From Caribbeanibacter sp964518305 (GTDB taxonomy: Bacteria > Gemmatimonadota > Gemmatimonadetes > Palauibacterales > Palauibacteraceae): a DNA stretch of 54,620 nt. Positions 25,197 to 35,339 of the stretch are shown in pieces. The stretch spans positions 1 through 54,620 of the forward strand of contig CAZFDK010000013.1 of the NCBI GenBank assembly GCA_964518305.1, read 5' to 3'. Each line of letters starts with the position of its first letter. Position 1 is the first letter of the stretch. Made by a program: the position numbers and the translations under genes. Under the pieces are notes generated by a model. It was given only the letters and a program-made list of their open reading frames with translations. It did not search any database and was not told the DNA's origin.

Positions 25197-26321
25197 ATGA
25201 CCGCCGAGACCACAGCCACGAACCCGACCGCCGATTCCGGCTCCGCCGGGGACGGGAACGGGGCCGTTCCCCTGCTCGGGCTGGAGCCCGGGGAGCTGGA
25301 GCGCCGGATCGGCGCGTTCATGGAGGAGGCCGGCGAGCCGTCGTTCCGGACCGAGCAGGTCGTCAACTGGGTCTATGACCAGTGCGCCCTGGACTTCGAC
25401 GAGATCACGACGCTTCCCACCGAACTCCGGGCCGAGGCCGGCCGCCGCTTCTCGCTCACCGCCGTGGAGCCGGCCTACACGGCGCGCTCCGAAGACGGCA
25501 CGATCAAGCACCTCTGGCAGCTGGAGGACGGCGAGCAGGTGGAGTCCGTGCTCATCCCCACCGAGGAGCGCCTGACCCTCTGTGTCTCGTCGCAGGCCGG
25601 CTGCGCGCTGGGGTGTGAGTTCTGCGCCACCGGCCACTTCGGCTTCAACCGTCACCTGAGCACCGACGAGATCACGGCCCAGTTCCGGAACGCGCAGCGG
25701 GCCGCCCGCCGGGAGTACGACCGGGAGATCACGAACGTGGTCTTCATGGGCATGGGCGAGCCCATGGCGAACCGGGACAACGTCTTCCCCGCCCTGACGG
25801 TGCTGAACCGCGGGTTCGGCATCGGCGCGCGCCGAATCACCGTCTCCACGGTGGGCCTGGTGCCGGGCATCCGCGCCCTCACCGAGCGGCCGGAGGACTT
25901 CGGCCTGGCGGTGTCGCTCCACGCGCCGAATCACGAGCTCCGCCAGGAGATCATGCGGATCGAGAAGCGGTTTCCGATCCCGGAGCTGATGGAGGCGATT
26001 CGGGAGTACCGGGCGGAGACCGGACGGCGGGTGACCTTCGAGTACCTGCTCATCGACGGCCTGAACGACAGTGAGGAGCTGGCCGATCAGCTGGCCGACC
26101 TCTGCGGCGACCTGGACTGCTTCGTGAACCTGATCCCCTTCAACCCCATCCCGGCCGTGGACTGGGAGCCGACGCCCGACGACCGGGTCGCCGCCTTCGC
26201 CCGCCGGCTGCACCGGAACGGGATCAGCGCCGCCGTCCGCCAGCCCAGGGGTCGCGACATCGCCGCCGCCTGCGGCCAGCTTCGCCTGGAGCAGTCCGGG
26301 GACGGAGAGAACGCGGAGTAG
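25197..26321 (+). CDS. rlmN: 23S rRNA (adenine-2503-C2)-methyltransferase RlmN
   Basis: Radical-SAM enzyme methylating A2503 of 23S rRNA (and A37 of some tRNAs). 374 residues with the cluster motif CALGCEFCATG, MGMGEPMANRDNV, VSLHAPNH, and the catalytic second cysteine near the C-terminus in DIAAACGQLR. The first 25 residues are a low-complexity Thr/Ser/Gly leader not seen in E. coli. It is a single-gene plus-strand unit; lytR_C converges on it. Confidence 0.95.
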   Translation: MTAETTATNPTADSGSAGDGNGAVPLLGLEPGELERRIGAFMEEAGEPSFRTEQVVNWVYDQCALDFDEITTLPTELRAEAGRRFSLTAVEPAYTARSEDGTIKHLWQLEDGEQVESVLIPTEERLTLCVSSQAGCALGCEFCATGHFGFNRHLSTDEITAQFRNAQRAARREYDREITNVVFMGMGEPMANRDNVFPALTVLNRGFGIGARRITVSTVGLVPGIRALTERPEDFGLAVSLHAPNHELRQEIMRIEKRFPIPELMEAIREYRAETGRRVTFEYLLIDGLNDSEELADQLADLCGDLDCFVNLIPFNPIPAVDWEPTPDDRVAAFARRLHRNGISAAVRQPRGRDIAAACGQLRLEQSGDGENAE

Positions 26322-26367
26322 CCGGACAGCCTCCCCGGCGCACTGCCGGCCGACGGGACCAGCTGGC

Positions 26368-26847
26368 TCAGCCCCCGGTCGCCGCCGCGCTGTCGGCGGG
26401 GGGCGGGGGCATGTGTCGCTGCCAGTCGGCCCCGAGGATCACCGTGGCGTCCAGGTAGAGGTCGGGGCGCGGCTCCCGCCGCACGCTGTCCAGGCGCATG
26501 GCGGCCGCCAGCCGCCGGGCGGCTCCCGTCCGCTCCGAGCGGGCGATGACCCTGGTCGACGTATAGTCGAAGTTCTCGGCGTTCCCGTAGAAGACTACGT
26601 CGAAGCCCCGGGTCCGGAGGCGCTCCGCCGTGGTCTCGGCGATGCCGGGCTCCCCGGCGCCGTTCAGTACTTCCACCCGGGGCGGTTCCTCCCCGGCGGC
26701 CGTGTCGGCGGCGGCCGCGGTGCTCGCGGCCTCCTCGGAGTCGGCCCGGACCTCCCACCACACCGAGAGCCCGAAGGCCAGCAGGAGGCCCAAGACCACG
26801 GCCATGAAGATCCGCTCGAGTCTCGTGTTTCGTCGGCGTCGTCGCAT
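26368..26847 (-). CDS. Membrane-anchored LytR C-terminal domain protein
   Basis: 159 residues: a basic N-terminus, one membrane helix (IFMAVVLGLLLAFGLSVWW), an Ala/Glu/Asp linker, then a LytR_C domain (RVEVLNGAGEPGIAETTAERLRTRGFDV, ending LYLDATVILGADW). The domain occurs alone or after LCP ligase domains and is thought to act in the cell envelope; no catalytic LCP domain is present here. It lies downstream of yqeK, a neighbourhood also seen in other phyla. Confidence 0.85.
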   Translation of the reverse strand: MRRRRRNTRLERIFMAVVLGLLLAFGLSVWWEVRADSEEAASTAAAADTAAGEEPPRVEVLNGAGEPGIAETTAERLRTRGFDVVFYGNAENFDYTSTRVIARSERTGAARRLAAAMRLDSVRREPRPDLYLDATVILGADWQRHMPPPPADSAAATGG

Positions 26848-26890
26848 CTCGTCTTCGCCTCGGCCGCGGGGTCGGGCGTCGCGTCTCGCC

Positions 26891-27463
26891 TCAGTCCACG
26901 CGGCTGTTCCAGTAGTGGACGCTCTCCGGGACGAGGAAGCTCCTCCGCTCCAGCAGATGCTCGATCCTGGCGGCCACCACGCTCACGAGCACCGTGTCCC
27001 GGTCTCCGGGCATCCGGTGGCGTAGCTTTCTCCGCCGCTCGCGGGCGAACTCCCGGCCCGGCTCCAGGTAGTCGGCCAGATACAGGTGATCGCCCAGCGG
27101 GCCGAACTCCGGATGGCCCACCGGGTGATGGGAGATCGCCAGCAGCAGCGGCCCGTCGCCGACGCCCTCGTCGCGGAGGCGCTCGGCGCAGGCCGGCGCG
27201 TGGAGGAGCGGACCCGGCCAGTCCGGGAGCCGGGCGCTCCCGGGCAGCTCGTCCGGAGGGGCGTCCCGGAGGGCGTCGTGCAGGATCCCGGCCGCCCGCC
27301 ACCGCCTGCGGTCCCGGGACGACAGGTCCAGGGCCCGGGCCCAGTCGTCCAGGAGGCGCGCCACTCGCTCGGCGTGCCGGCGGCGCCCGGGCTCGCACCG
27401 GGCCCAACCGGGGAGCTCGCCACGGTCGGCAGCCGCCGACAGGACCGGCGGAAGCTCGTCCAG
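26891..27463 (-). CDS. YqeK-like HD-domain hydrolase (start uncertain, no ATG/GTG/TTG)
   Basis: Probable symmetrical Ap4A hydrolase of the YqeK family: HAERVARLL, ILHDALRD (HD), LHAPACAERL, AISHHPVGHPEFG and LADYLEPGREF. The GTG at 27364 cannot be the real start because it would remove the first metal-binding histidine in RRHAERV, three codons upstream. The frame is open back into panD, but contains no ATG, GTG or TTG; CTG at 27463 (used here) or 27442 are candidates, the former after GAGAG. It follows the panD stop immediately and is probably coupled to it. Coordinates at the 5' end are therefore tentative. Confidence 0.75.
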   Translation of the reverse strand: MDELPPVLSAAADRGELPGWARCEPGRRRHAERVARLLDDWARALDLSSRDRRRWRAAGILHDALRDAPPDELPGSARLPDWPGPLLHAPACAERLRDEGVGDGPLLLAISHHPVGHPEFGPLGDHLYLADYLEPGREFARERRRKLRHRMPGDRDTVLVSVVAARIEHLLERRSFLVPESVHYWNSRVD

Positions 27464-27470
27464 GAGCCCG

Positions 27471-27842
27471 TCAGCTCTCGGAGGCCAGCCGGGGCGCCAC
27501 CGGACGATTCCGCTCGTCCACCCGCACCACCGCCGGCTCGTGCGCCGTCGCTTCCTCCTCGTCGTAGGCGGCGTAGCTGGCGACGATGATCTCGTCCCCG
27601 GGCACGCCCTGCCGCGCCGCAGGTCCGTTCAGACAGATCTCCTTCGATCCGGCCGTTCCCTCGATGACGTAGGTCTCCAGGCGGTCTCCGGTGGAGAGGT
27701 TCAGGACCTGGACCCGCTCGTGGGGCACCAGATCGGCGGCCTCCATCAGCTCCGGCGGAACCGTGATCGAGCCCTCGTACTCGAGCTCCGTGGCCGTGAG
27801 CACGGCCCGGTGGATCTTCGACTTGAGAAGCGTCCTGCGCAT
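27471..27842 (-). CDS. panD: Aspartate 1-decarboxylase
   Basis: Makes beta-alanine for pantothenate. 123 residues; the proenzyme self-cleaves between G24 and S25 (EYEGSITV), giving a pyruvoyl enzyme. Also visible: YVIEGTAGSKEICLNGPAA and GDEIIVASYA. ATG 27842 has GGGAGA upstream, and the 44 in-frame codons before it are non-homologous. It follows panC by 56 bases. Confidence 0.94.
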   Translation of the reverse strand: MRRTLLKSKIHRAVLTATELEYEGSITVPPELMEAADLVPHERVQVLNLSTGDRLETYVIEGTAGSKEICLNGPAARQGVPGDEIIVASYAAYDEEEATAHEPAVVRVDERNRPVAPRLASES

Positions 27843-27898
27843 CTGTTCTCCCGATTCGTCCCTCTTCGGACGGGCGTGGTCGAGTGTCCGGCGGCCCT

Positions 27899-28774
27899 CT
27901 ACAGGGTCGTCGGCCCGGCGAGCCTCGCGTTGTCGATGAGCCGGGTGCCTCCGACCCGGGCCGCGACCGCACATACCGACTCGGGCGGCGCCGGTTCGGC
28001 GGGCGTCTCCAGCGTGTCCGGGGTCACCACCTCCACGTAGTCCACGTCGGCGCCCGCGTCGCCGAGCACCCGACGGCCGTGCCGGATGAGCGCCGACGGC
28101 GAGCGCTCGCCCTCGCGATATGCCTCCCGCACCGCCCGGAGGGACTCCGGCAGGGCCCGGGCCCTGCGGCGCTCCCCGCCGTCCAGGTACCGGTTCCGGG
28201 AGCTGACGGCCAGGCCGTCCTCCTCTCGCACGATCGGGGCCACCTCGATCTCCACCGGCATGTTCAGGTTACGCGCCATGCGGCGGACGAGCACCGACTG
28301 CTGGAAGTCCTTCCGACCGAAGACCGCCAGGTCCGGGCCGACGATGTTGAACAGCTTCGCGACGACGGTGAGCACGCCGCGGAAGTGGTCGGGTCGGCTC
28401 GCACCGTCCAGCCGGTCCCCCAGGGAGCCGGGCACGACCCAGGCCTGCGGCGTCTCCGGATACATCTCCCCCCGGTCGGGGGCGAACACGACGTCCACGC
28501 CACGGTCGGCAGCCAGCGACAGGTCTCGCTCCAGGTCGCGGGGATACGATTCGTAGTCCTCGTCCGGCGCGAACTGTGTCGGGTTGACGAAGATCGAGAT
28601 CGCCACGCGGTCGCACCGCTCCCCGGCCCGGTCGACCAGGCTCAGGTGTCCCTCGTGCAGGAAGCCCAGGGTGGGCACGAAGCCCAGCCGTCGCCCGCCG
28701 CTCCGGGCCTCGAGGCTGGCGGCGCGCATCTCCGGAATCGTCTCCACGAGCCTGGGGCCGTCCTCTCCGTTCAT
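27899..28774 (-). CDS. panC: Pantothenate synthetase
   Basis: Joins pantoate and beta-alanine with ATP. 291 residues, nucleotidyltransferase fold with GFVPTLGFLHEGHLSLV (HxGH; usual form PTMGALHEGH), SIFVNPTQFAP, FGRKDFQQ, and the KMSKS-like SSRNRYL. Its ATG overlaps the panB stop by 4 bp. The panBCD trio gives complete pantothenate synthesis from ketoisovalerate and aspartate apart from ketopantoate reductase. Confidence 0.95.
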   Translation of the reverse strand: MNGEDGPRLVETIPEMRAASLEARSGGRRLGFVPTLGFLHEGHLSLVDRAGERCDRVAISIFVNPTQFAPDEDYESYPRDLERDLSLAADRGVDVVFAPDRGEMYPETPQAWVVPGSLGDRLDGASRPDHFRGVLTVVAKLFNIVGPDLAVFGRKDFQQSVLVRRMARNLNMPVEIEVAPIVREEDGLAVSSRNRYLDGGERRRARALPESLRAVREAYREGERSPSALIRHGRRVLGDAGADVDYVEVVTPDTLETPAEPAPPESVCAVAARVGGTRLIDNARLAGPTTL

Positions 28775-29628
28775 CCGTCGGCTCCCCCGGCCGAATAACT
28801 CTCCTCGGACGACGGATATTCCCCGTCCTTCACCGCGTCCACGTACTCGGCCACCGCCTCCCGGGCCTCCTCGCCCAGCTCGGCGAACTTCCGGAGGAAC
28901 CGGGGCTCGAACCCCTGGTTCAGGCCCAGCATGTCCGGCAGCACCAGCACCTGTCCGTCGACCTCGGGCCCGGCGCCGATGCCGATCGTGGCCGCCGAGA
29001 CCTCGTTCGTGATCCGGGCCGCCAGCCGGGACGGGACCATCTCCAGGACCACGCCGAAGCAGCCCGCGTCGTCCAGGGCACGGGCCCTCTCCAGGGTGAC
29101 CTCCGCCTCGTCGGGGTCCCGACCCCGGAGGCCGTAGCCGCCGAACTCGTGAACCGACTGCGGCGTAAGTCCCAGGTGGCCCATCACCGGAATCCCGGCG
29201 TCCACCATCCGGCGGACGGCCTCCACGATCCGCTCGCCGCCCCCCTCCAGCTTCACGGCCTCGGCCCCCGACTCCTTCAGCACGCGACCCGCGCTGCGGA
29301 CCGCCTCCTCGGGGCTGACCTGGAAGGACAGAAAGGGAAGGTCGACGACGAGGAGCGGCCCCTCCAGGCCCCGCCGCACCGCGGAGGCGTGATGGATCAT
29401 CTCTTCCAGGGTCACGGGAAGGGTCGATCGGTACCCCAGGCTCACCTCGCCCAGCGAGTCTCCCACCAGGACGGCGTCCAGAGCCGTCGTATCCAGCAGG
29501 CGTGCGAAGAGATGGTCGTAGCAGGTGAGGACCGCGATCCGCTCGCTCTCCTCCTTCATCCGGACGAAGTCACGTGTGGTCACGCGACGTTCGTCGTCCC
29601 CGTCCTGTGGTGGATCGGCTGTCGACAC
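28771..29628 (-). CDS. panB: 3-methyl-2-oxobutanoate hydroxymethyltransferase
   Basis: Adds the hydroxymethyl group to ketoisovalerate (first step of pantothenate). 285 residues with LTCYDHLFARLLD, VGDSLGEVSLGY, VKLEGGGERIVEAVRRM, GHLGLTPQSVHEFGGY and IGIGAGPEVDGQVLV. GTG start at 29628. First gene of panBCD-yqeK-lytR_C. Confidence 0.95.
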   Translation of the reverse strand: MSTADPPQDGDDERRVTTRDFVRMKEESERIAVLTCYDHLFARLLDTTALDAVLVGDSLGEVSLGYRSTLPVTLEEMIHHASAVRRGLEGPLLVVDLPFLSFQVSPEEAVRSAGRVLKESGAEAVKLEGGGERIVEAVRRMVDAGIPVMGHLGLTPQSVHEFGGYGLRGRDPDEAEVTLERARALDDAGCFGVVLEMVPSRLAARITNEVSAATIGIGAGPEVDGQVLVLPDMLGLNQGFEPRFLRKFAELGEEAREAVAEYVDAVKDGEYPSSEESYSAGGADG

Positions 29629-29666
29629 GTGGCCTCGGTTCGTTGAATTCCCGTGGAGCGCCGGTG

Positions 29667-29672
29667 AATATA
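29667..29672 (-). promoter_or_regulatory. -10-like TATATT upstream of panB
   Basis: TATATT on the minus strand (5 of 6 to consensus) lies 38 bases before the panB GTG in the 82-base divergent region shared with the NFACT gene. The -35 zone is poor. The AT-rich patch GTGAATATACC may serve both strands. Confidence 0.35.
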
Positions 29673-29710
29673 CCCCGCCCGCCGCAACGAGAGAAAACCT
29701 TCATCCCCCG

Positions 29711-31465
29711 ATGCCAGTGCGCCACGACCCCATCCTCACCGAGGCCCTGGCAGCCCGCGTCGGGGCCCGGTGGGGCGGACGACGGGCCCTCGGCCTCGTC
29801 CTGGACCCGCAGCGACGGCGGGCGGCGCTCCGACTCCGGGACTCTCCGGCCCTGGTCTTCCTCCTCCATCCCGAGGACGGAGGTTACCTGGTGCCGCGGG
29901 AGCGGGTCTTCACGGGGCCGGAGTTCGAGTTCCGCAGCCTCCGGCTGCTGGAGGCGTCCTCGCCGCCGGACGAGCGGCTCCTCCGGCTGGACGTGGGCCG
30001 GGCCCCGGACCGGCCCCGCTTCAGGATCGTGGCCGAGCTGCACACCAACCAGTGGAACCTGATCCTTCTGCGGCTCCCCGAGGGTGAGATCGAGCGTGTG
30101 CTCTGGCCACGCCGGCCGGGGGAGCGGGTCCTGGAGACCGGAGCCGAGTACACGCCCCTGGCCAGCGACCGGGAAGGCCGGGACGAGCCCGTGAGCATGG
30201 AGCGCTGGCGGCAGCTCCTGACGCCGTCGGAGCCCGACGAGCGCCGGGGTTCCGCCCTGCGGAGTGTGGCCTGGCTCAGCTCCGTCAACGTGGACTGGGT
30301 CCTCGCCGCGGGTTCCCCGGAGGAGGCCTACGGCCGATATCGGGAACTGTGGGAGGTGCGGGAGGACGCCGGCGAACCCGACGCCGGCGAGGCCCGCATC
30401 CTCGACTGCCGGTGGGGGGGGCAGCCGTATCCCCATCCCCTCGGCCGGGAGGAGTCCTCGCGGGCCGGAAACCTCCTGGAGGCCATGACCGCGGCCGCAC
30501 GCCTTGACGGGACCCTGGAGGAGCTGGACGCCGACGAGACGGCGCTGCGGGAGGCGGACGCAGAGCCCCCGGACCCGGAGCTGGTGGAGCTCGCCGGCGC
30601 GCTCCGCGACCGGGTTCGGGAGCTCGAGAGTCGGCGCGAGAGCCTGCGCCGGGAGCTGGAAGAGGGCCCGGATCCCGACGAGCTCCGGACCGTCGGCTCC
30701 CTCATCCTCACCCGAAAGGAGGATATCTCGAAGGGCGACGAGCTCGTGCGGCTCGAGGGCTTCGACGGCGGGGAGCGGGAAGTCGAGCTCGATCCCCGGC
30801 TCTCGCCCCCGGAGAACGCCGACCGCTACTTCGAGCAGGCGCGGCGGCGGGAGCGGGCAGCCAACCGGCTGCCGGGCGAGATCGCCTCCCTCGAGGACCG
30901 CCTGGAGCGGATCCGGGGAGCCCTGGAGCGTGCCGAGGAGGCGGTGGAGGACGGCGACGCGGGGCTCCCCGACGAGAGGGCCGAGGAGCTCTGGGCCCTG
31001 GCGGGCGGCCGGCAGGACGAGGAGGGAGGGCGCGAGGAAGCGGACGGCCGGAAGCCCTATCGGGTGCTGGAGACCTCCGGGGGACTCGAGGTCCGCGTCG
31101 GCAAGAGCGCGAAGGGCAACGAGGAGCTGACTTTTCACCACTCCCACACCGAGGACATCTGGCTGCACGCCCGTCAGGTGGCCGGCTCCCACGTCATCCT
31201 ACGATGGGGCCGGAAGGACGCCAATCCCCCCCGGGACGACCTGCTGGAGGCGGCCATCGCCGCCGCCGTGAACAGCAAGGCGCGGCACAGCGGATCGGTG
31301 GCGGTGGACTGGACCCGCCGCAAGTACGTCCGCAGCCCCCGGAAGTCGCCGCCGGGTGCGGTGATCCCCCAGCAGCACGAGACCGTGTTCGTCCGCCCGG
31401 ACGAGGAGATCGTCGAGCGGATGCAGGCCCGGGCCCGCGAGCCGAACGTGGCCGCGGGCGGATGA
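29711..31465 (+). CDS. NFACT / RqcH-family ribosome quality control protein
   Basis: 584 residues. N-terminal NFACT-N domain (LVFLLHPEDGGYLVP, FRIVAELHTNQWNLILL), a helical middle with EEAYGRYRELWEVRE and RAGNLLEAMTAAARLD, a coiled coil (residues ~255-330) and a second charged coiled coil (~375-430), then the NFACT-R/DUF814 domain: GLEVRVGKSAKGNEELTF, DIWLHARQVAGSHVIL and VDWTRRKYVRSP. Bacterial RqcH senses stalled 50S-peptidyl-tRNA and adds alanine tails. ATG 29711 is used because earlier in-frame sequence lies in the panB divergent region. It converges on trpA with 21 bases between the stops. Confidence 0.88.
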   Translation: MPVRHDPILTEALAARVGARWGGRRALGLVLDPQRRRAALRLRDSPALVFLLHPEDGGYLVPRERVFTGPEFEFRSLRLLEASSPPDERLLRLDVGRAPDRPRFRIVAELHTNQWNLILLRLPEGEIERVLWPRRPGERVLETGAEYTPLASDREGRDEPVSMERWRQLLTPSEPDERRGSALRSVAWLSSVNVDWVLAAGSPEEAYGRYRELWEVREDAGEPDAGEARILDCRWGGQPYPHPLGREESSRAGNLLEAMTAAARLDGTLEELDADETALREADAEPPDPELVELAGALRDRVRELESRRESLRRELEEGPDPDELRTVGSLILTRKEDISKGDELVRLEGFDGGEREVELDPRLSPPENADRYFEQARRRERAANRLPGEIASLEDRLERIRGALERAEEAVEDGDAGLPDERAEELWALAGGRQDEEGGREEADGRKPYRVLETSGGLEVRVGKSAKGNEELTFHHSHTEDIWLHARQVAGSHVILRWGRKDANPPRDDLLEAAIAAAVNSKARHSGSVAVDWTRRKYVRSPRKSPPGAVIPQQHETVFVRPDEEIVERMQARAREPNVAAGG

Positions 31466-31486
31466 TCGCCGGATGATCCCGGATGC

Positions 31487-32280
31487 TCAGCCCGTCGGCG
31501 GCTCCCGGACCGAATGGACGGCGTCGGCCAGCTCACCGGCCAGCTCCAGGAACTCCGCCTCGGAGCGGCCCAGCGCGTCGATCAGCGCGCTCCCCACCAC
31601 TACCCCGTCGGCGATCCGGGCCACCTCGGCGGCCTGCTCCGGCGTGGAGACGCCGAACCCCACGGCCACCGGAAGCCGTGTCCGCCGCCGCAGCCGCGAC
31701 ACATCCTGTCCCAGGCTCTCGCTCAGCTCCGCCCGGGCTCCCGTGACGCCCGTCCGCGAGATGTAGTAGACGAAGCCGGACGCGGTGCCCGCGATCTCGT
31801 CGATACGGTCGGGCTCCGTAGTGGGGGCCAGGAGGCGGATCAGGTCCAGCCCGCCCTCCGACAGCCTCTCCTCGAGGTCCGGATCCGCCCCCACGGGCAG
31901 GTCGGTCACGAGGAGCCCGGCGGCGCCGGCTTCCGACGCGGCGCCGACGAACTCCTCCACCCCCAGGCGCAGGATCGGATTCAGGTAGCTGAAGAGCACG
32001 ACGGGCGGCAGCTCGTCGGACATCTTCCCGAGCAGGTCCAGCGCTCCCCGTACGGTGGCCCCGTGCTGGAGCGCCTCCCAGGTGGCGGCCTGGATCGTCG
32101 GGCCGTCGGCCAGGGGATCGCTGAACGGGATCCCGAGCTCGATGACGTCGGCCCCGGCGTCGGCCAGTCCGCGCAGCAGGCGCGGCGTGTCCTCCGGCGC
32201 GGGATAGCCGTGGGTCAGGTACGGGACGAAGGCGCGGTGTCCCCGGCTCCGCCACTCACGAAAGCGCTCCTCCAGGAGGC

Positions 32281-32284
<4 letters not shown>
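31487..32284 (-). CDS. trpA: Tryptophan synthase alpha subunit
   Basis: Cleaves indole-3-glycerol phosphate to indole. 265 residues with IELGIPFSDPLADGPTIQ (catalytic Glu and Asp), PVVLFSYLNPILRLG and the phosphate loop VAVGFGVSTPEQA. ATG 32284 overlaps the trpB stop (ATGA). Last gene of trpCFBA. Confidence 0.95.
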
Positions 32285-33506
<1,222 letters not shown>

Positions 33507-33510
<4 letters not shown>

Positions 33511-34271
33511 GCTCCCTCCCCGTCCCGGTCCTCGCCGGCCGCCGGGATCGGCTCCCGGCCCCTGCCGCCGGGCCCCGCCCCGCGGACCGCCTGCACGAAG
33601 GCTCGGATCCGGCGGGGATCCTTCACGCCGGGCTCGACCTCGATGCCGCTGCTCACGTCCACCACCCCGGGCGAGATGCTGGCCAGGGCCGCGACGACGT
33701 TCTCCGCGGTGAGCCCTCCGGCCAGAATGGTCGCCGGACTGTCGCCGTCCCGGTCGTCGCCCAGTCCGGCCTCCTGCCACCACTCGTGGGGAAAGGCGGT
33801 ACCGGTCCCGCCGGCCGCCTCCTCGGAGAACCCCTCCACGAGGAGGCCGTCTGCGCTCTTCCGGTACCGGGCGGCGCGGTCGGCGAGCCCGGCGGCGCTC
33901 CTGGGCCGCAGCGCCTTCCACACGCCGACTCCGGCGCTCCGTACGGTCTCGCAGACCCCGGGCGACTCGGAACCGTGCAGCTGTGCCACGTCCAGCGGAA
34001 CCGCCTCCGCCGTCCGAAGCACCTCCTCCGGCGACGCGTCGACGAAGACGCCGACGACGCGGGCCGCGACGCCCTCCACCAGCTCCGCGGCACGGGACGG
34101 CGTGACCCGTCGCGGGCTCTCGGCGAAGACCATCCCCAGGTACTCGACCCGCGCCTCCACGGCCGCGTCCACGTCCTCGCGACGGCTCAGCCCGCAGATC
34201 TTGACGGCAGGGGACCCGGCTCCTCCCCTCCCCGTCCTCCCTTCTCCCCGGCGACTGGCGTTTGCGATCAT
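33507..34271 (-). CDS. trpF: Phosphoribosylanthranilate isomerase
   Basis: 254 residues, TIM barrel: VKICGLSRREDVDAA (catalytic Cys), VGVFVDASPEEV, AQLHGSE, LAGGLTAENVV and DVSSGIEVEPGVKDP (Asp). It has a 20-residue Arg/Gly-rich leader and a Gly/Glu-rich tail, so it is longer than the usual ~205. It overlaps trpC and trpB by 4 bp. Confidence 0.93.
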
Positions 34272-35080
34272 CTGGCGTCCCCGGTCACGTGTTCGTCTCT
34301 CTCCAGCGTCTCGATTCCGGTCAGCCCGGGGAGCGCTTCCTCCGCTCCCCGACGCATGAGGGTGCTTCCCACCAGCACGGCGTCGGCCCCGGCCCGACCC
34401 ATCCGGGCCACGTCCCGGGGGGCGCGTATGCCGCTCTCGGCCACGGCGACCCGGTCCGTCGGGACGCGGGACACCAGATCCTCGCAGCGCCCCAGGTCGA
34501 TCTCGAAGCTCGATAGATCACGGGCGTTCACGCCGATCACCCCCGCTCCGGCGTCGACCGCGGTCCCGAGCTCCTCCCGGTCGTGCACCTCCACCAGCGC
34601 GTCCATCCCCAGGTCGCGGGCCGCCCGCAACAGCTCCTCGAGGCGAGCGCGCTCCAGGGCGCGAACGATCAGGAGAACGGCGTCGGCTCCCGCGCCCCGG
34701 CTCTCCACGACCTGCAGCGGATCGATGATGAAGTCCTTCCGGAGGACGGGAAGTCCGGAAGCCTCGCGCGCCGCCCGGAGGTCCTCCAGCCGTCCCCCGA
34801 AGTGGGTACCGTCGGTCAGCACCGACAGGGCGGCGGCTCCTCCCCGCCGGTACGCCTCGCCCACCCGGACCGGATCGGCGTCCCCGGCCAGATCGCCGGC
34901 CGAGGGCGAGCGCCGCTTGAACTCCGCGATCACCGACACGTCTCCGCCCCCGGCCAGAACGCCGCGGAGGGAGCGAACGGGCGGCGCTTCCTCCAGGCGC
35001 CGCAGGAGGAGCGCCTCGCCGCGCCGCCGGAGGTCCTCCACCTCGCGCTCCTTCTCCTCCAGGATGTCATCCAGGATCAC
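34268..35080 (-). CDS. trpC: Indole-3-glycerol-phosphate synthase
   Basis: 270 residues with VIAEFKRRSPSAG, LSVLTDGTHFGG, PVLRKDFIIDPLQV, ALVEVHDREEL, IGVNARDLSSFEID and VAESGIRAPRDVA. The GTG at 35080 with GGAGAG six bases upstream opens MILDDILEEKEREV, the family's usual start. Upstream in-frame sequence belongs to the lexA divergent region. First gene of the compact trpCFBA unit; trpE and trpG are not in the window. Confidence 0.94.
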   Translation of the reverse strand: MILDDILEEKEREVEDLRRRGEALLLRRLEEAPPVRSLRGVLAGGGDVSVIAEFKRRSPSAGDLAGDADPVRVGEAYRRGGAAALSVLTDGTHFGGRLEDLRAAREASGLPVLRKDFIIDPLQVVESRGAGADAVLLIVRALERARLEELLRAARDLGMDALVEVHDREELGTAVDAGAGVIGVNARDLSSFEIDLGRCEDLVSRVPTDRVAVAESGIRAPRDVARMGRAGADAVLVGSTLMRRGAEEALPGLTGIETLERDEHVTGDAR

Positions 35081-35194
35081 TGCGCTCTCCAGCTGCTCGT
35101 ATCCGCGGTGCGGCGTCGATCGTTCGGTCGTGGATGTGCGGAAGGTACTCCGCCGCGGCTCGACCGCCCAACCCGACCGGTCCTGCCGCCGCCC

Positions 35195-35223
35195 TTGCGT
35201 TTCGGTTCCTGTTCGGGTAACCT
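35195..35223 (+). promoter_or_regulatory. Possible lexA promoter, with GTTCGG repeats around it
   Basis: TTGCGT (35195-35200), a 17-base spacer and TAACCT (35218-35223). GTTCGG occurs three times in the 259-base trpC/lexA divergent region: GTTCGGTC at 35122-35129 and 35244-35251, and GTTCGGG at 35211-35217 inside the promoter spacer. These could be operator half-sites, but no known LexA box arrangement fits. Confidence 0.35.
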
Positions 35224-35339
35224 TCGCACCGCTTTCGGGATCCGTTCGGTCAGACCCGGCGCGGCCCGTGCCGACCGTCGGGCGCTGGCGACGATGTTCA
35301 TACTCCCGGCCCTCCGGCCGGTTCGCGCGAGGAGTGACC

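Noticed and set aside
24224..25366. 380-codon minus-strand frame across the aspS start and rlmN
   Set aside because: Overlaps two clear genes and the divergent promoter region; composition is Arg/Gly/Pro only.
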